Source: Galactobacter caseinivorans (GTDB lineage Bacteria > Actinomycetota > Actinomycetes > Actinomycetales > Micrococcaceae). Taken from it: a DNA stretch of 64,000 nt. Location: positions 620,001-684,000 of the forward strand of contig NZ_QQXL01000001.1 in the NCBI RefSeq assembly GCF_003640665.1, read 5' to 3'. The notes under the pieces are model-generated. The model saw nothing but the letters and a program-made list of their open reading frames with translations. It had not been told where the DNA came from and did not search any database. The position numbers and the translations under genes are program-made. This document shows positions 62,317 to 64,000 of the stretch, in pieces. The first letter of the stretch is position 1, and each line of letters opens with the position of its first letter.

Positions 62317-62532
62317 ATGGAAATCTCCGGTTCCCTCAATGCCATCGGCTACGGCCTCTCCGCCATCGGTGGCGGCATCGGCGTGGGTCTCGTCTTCGCG
62401 GCCTTCATCCAGGGCGTTGCCCGCCAGCCCGAGGCGCAGCGCGTCCTTCAGCCGCTGGCCTTCATGGGTCTGGCCTTCACCGAAGCCCTGGCGATCCTCG
62501 GCCTCGTGTTCGCCTTCGTCTGGAAGCTCTAA
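62317..62532 (+). CDS. atpE: F1Fo ATP synthase subunit c
   Basis: A 71-residue hairpin of two TM helices that forms the rotor ring: [17 protein letters not shown], the polar loop ARQPEAQ, and the second helix with the proton-carrying Glu56 in [11 protein letters not shown]. No Na+-site signature is obvious, so protons are the likely coupling ion. GAAAGGAAAACA precedes the ATG. Confidence 0.96.
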   Translation: MEISGSLNAIGYGLSAIGGGIGVGLVFAAFIQGVARQPEAQRVLQPLAFMGLAFTEALAILGLVFAFVWKL

Positions 62533-62583
62533 TTTCTTCTCGAGCCCAGTAGTCCCTACGCATAGAAGAAAGACGGGTGAAAC

Positions 62584-63132
62584 ATGGACAACGCAGTCAT
62601 TAAGGCAGCCGCAGAGGGCGCAAACCCTCTGATGCCGAACTGGTGGGAGGTGCTCGTCACCCTTGCCGGGTTCCTGATCCTGCTGTTCATCGTCGCTAAG
62701 TTCGTCGTGCCGATGTTCGAGAAGACCTTCGAGGAGCGCACCGCCGCTATCGAAGGTGGGATCGAGAAGGCCGAGGCCGCTCAGGCCGAGGCCAACGCGG
62801 CACTCGAGGAGTACAAGCAGCAGCTCACCGACGCTCGCACCGAGGCAAATCGCATCCGCGAAGAGGCTCGTTCCGAGGGCGCAGAGATTCTTGCCGAGCT
62901 CAAGGCCAAGGCCGCTTCCGAGTCAGCTCGTATCACCGAGCAGGCTCAGGTGCAGATCGATGCGGAGCGCTCAGCCGCTCAGGCCTCGCTGCGCACCGAG
63001 GTGGGCTCCCTGGCCACGCAGCTGGCCGGCAAGATCGTGGGCGAAGCACTTGATGATGACGCACGCTCTGCGCGCGTTGTTGATCGCTTCCTCACCGACC
63101 TCGAGTCACAGCGGGCAGGTGCGTCAAAGTAA
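62584..63132 (+). CDS. atpF: F1Fo ATP synthase subunit b
   Basis: The peripheral stalk subunit, 182 residues: one TM helix near residues 23-42 (VLVTLAGFLILLFIVAKFVV) and then a long, highly charged, Ala-rich coiled coil (EKAEAAQAEANAALEEYKQQ). The stop overlaps the atpH start by one base (TAATG). Confidence 0.95.
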   Translation: MDNAVIKAAAEGANPLMPNWWEVLVTLAGFLILLFIVAKFVVPMFEKTFEERTAAIEGGIEKAEAAQAEANAALEEYKQQLTDARTEANRIREEARSEGAEILAELKAKAASESARITEQAQVQIDAERSAAQASLRTEVGSLATQLAGKIVGEALDDDARSARVVDRFLTDLESQRAGASK

Positions 63133-63941
63133 TGGCAGCAACAACGAGTGAGTCACGTGATCGTGCACTCGCAGAGCTAGAGCCGATGCTCAGGGGTGCG
63201 GGCTTGTCCCTCTCCCAGGAGCTCTTCGGTGTGCTCTCGGTGCTTGATTCCAACGCCGCCCTCCGCCGCGCCTTGACCGATCCTTCGAGTTCGGATGAGG
63301 CCAAGCGGGGCCTGGTCAAGGAGCTGCTCAGCAACAAGGTGTCCGCACAGACGGTCTCGATCGTCTCGTCGTTGGTCACCTCACGCTGGAGCTCCGAGCG
63401 AGACCTGGGCGACACCCTTGAAGAGCTGGGATCTACCGCCGCCATCGCGGTTGCGGAGAACTCCGGCGCTCAGGGCCTCGACGAACTGCAGGCCGAGTTG
63501 CTCGGCTTCAACGATGCCGTGGCAGCTAGCCACGACCTGCAGTGGGCCTTCGAAGACCAGTCCGCACCGGTTGCCGCCAAGGTGGCCCTCGCGGAGAAGC
63601 TGGTCCCGAATGCCTCAGACGTGGCTCGCTCGCTGATCGCCCAGGCGGTCTCGGAACCGCGCGGATTCCGCACCACCGCCTTGGTGGAGCGCTTCGTGCA
63701 GAACGTGGCACGTCGCCAGCGCCGGTGGATTGCCACCGTGAGCGTTACCCGTCCGTTGACGGATCAGCAGCGCCGCCGGCTCGTGGAGGGCCTCAACTCC
63801 CTCTACGGCCGCGACCTTCGCCTGAACGAGGTGGTGGACCGCTCCCTCGTGGGTGGCCTCCGCGTCGAGGTGGGTGATGAGGTCGTGGATGCATCCGCAG
63901 CCACGCGCCTGGCCGAGCTTCGCCGTCGTCTGGCCAGCTAG
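63132..63941 (+). CDS. atpH: F1Fo ATP synthase subunit delta
   Basis: A 269-residue OSCP/delta subunit that joins the stalk to the top of F1. The C-terminal signature VTRPLTDQQRRRLVEGL and DRSLVGGLRVEVGDEVVDAS is clear. It is longer than the E. coli protein (177) in the N-terminal half, as is common in actinobacteria; it is not fused to subunit b as in mycobacteria. atpA should follow beyond the window; the last 59 bases show no start. Confidence 0.95.
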   Translation: MAATTSESRDRALAELEPMLRGAGLSLSQELFGVLSVLDSNAALRRALTDPSSSDEAKRGLVKELLSNKVSAQTVSIVSSLVTSRWSSERDLGDTLEELGSTAAIAVAENSGAQGLDELQAELLGFNDAVAASHDLQWAFEDQSAPVAAKVALAEKLVPNASDVARSLIAQAVSEPRGFRTTALVERFVQNVARRQRRWIATVSVTRPLTDQQRRRLVEGLNSLYGRDLRLNEVVDRSLVGGLRVEVGDEVVDASAATRLAELRRRLAS

Positions 63942-64000
63942 CGCATCGCGTTAGCTGAGCACACGACTAGACCACACAGACTGAATACCTTAGCCGGGGG

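Overview
The window is GC-rich chromosomal DNA of an actinobacterium, most likely a member of the Micrococcales close to Micrococcaceae. The evidence is a fused E2/E1 2-oxoglutarate enzyme (Kgd type), a SigR-RsrA redox switch beside aroA-rsgA and a 24-residue bL37-like ribosomal protein, a Rho factor with a very large Arg/Asn-rich insertion, GTG/TTG starts, many ATGA stop-start overlaps, and the order lysA-hom-thrC-thrB-rho-prfA-prmC-tsaC-rfe-atp, which is the actinobacterial order known from Mycobacterium. I see no prophage, CRISPR array or intact transposase gene. The genus assignment is inference.

Layout. 1-4.2 kb: rsgA (cut by the window edge), aroA and a DoxX-like gene on the minus strand; sigR-rsrA diverge from them behind a near-perfect SigR promoter and converge with bL37. 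4.3-9 kb: an SGNH-like protein with an altered nucleophile position, and kgd. 9.4-11.9 kb: two CNNM/CBS transport proteins. 12.1-15.9 kb: a zinc locus, with a Zur box followed by znuA-znuC-znuB, a small membrane protein and zur. 16-20 kb: metallo-hydrolase, sulfurtransferase, Zn alcohol dehydrogenase, HIT and VOC proteins. 19.9-20.3 kb: a MITE-like element of 361 bp between the VOC gene and hrpA. 24.4-26.2 kb: an oxidoreductase and a TetR regulator that share an operator. 26-29.7 kb: small membrane protein, tyrosine phosphatase, MsrB, alpha/beta hydrolase, NAD-binding protein. 29.7-39.5 kb: a tightly coupled minus-strand operon (FAD protein, two luciferase-like proteins, a GNAT acetyltransferase, and an amino-acid-type ABC transporter) faced by a divergent paralogous binding protein. 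The best guess for this block is uptake and oxidative breakdown of an S-modified cysteine or similar organosulfur/amino compound.

40.4-48.5 kb: tRNA-Arg(CCG), a 43-bp palindromic repeat array, argS, a lipoprotein, srmL (a stand-alone PheS-like ligase of unknown function, with a possible leader-peptide attenuator), an ABC1/UbiB kinase and a membrane protein ending in seven six-residue repeats. 48.7-64 kb: lysine/threonine biosynthesis, translation and transcription termination genes, an undecaprenyl-phosphate GlcNAc-1-phosphate transferase, and the front half of the F1Fo ATP synthase operon, which runs off the right edge after atpH.

The observations I rate highest are: (1) the MITE-like element, whose 23-bp terminal inverted repeats are flanked by an exact 6-bp duplication GCTAGG that supplies the stop codon to both neighbouring genes and fits the NCTAGN target known for IS481-type elements; (2) the srmL ligase and its leader; (3) the acetyltransferase/monooxygenase/transporter operon; (4) the 43-bp-period palindrome array before argS.
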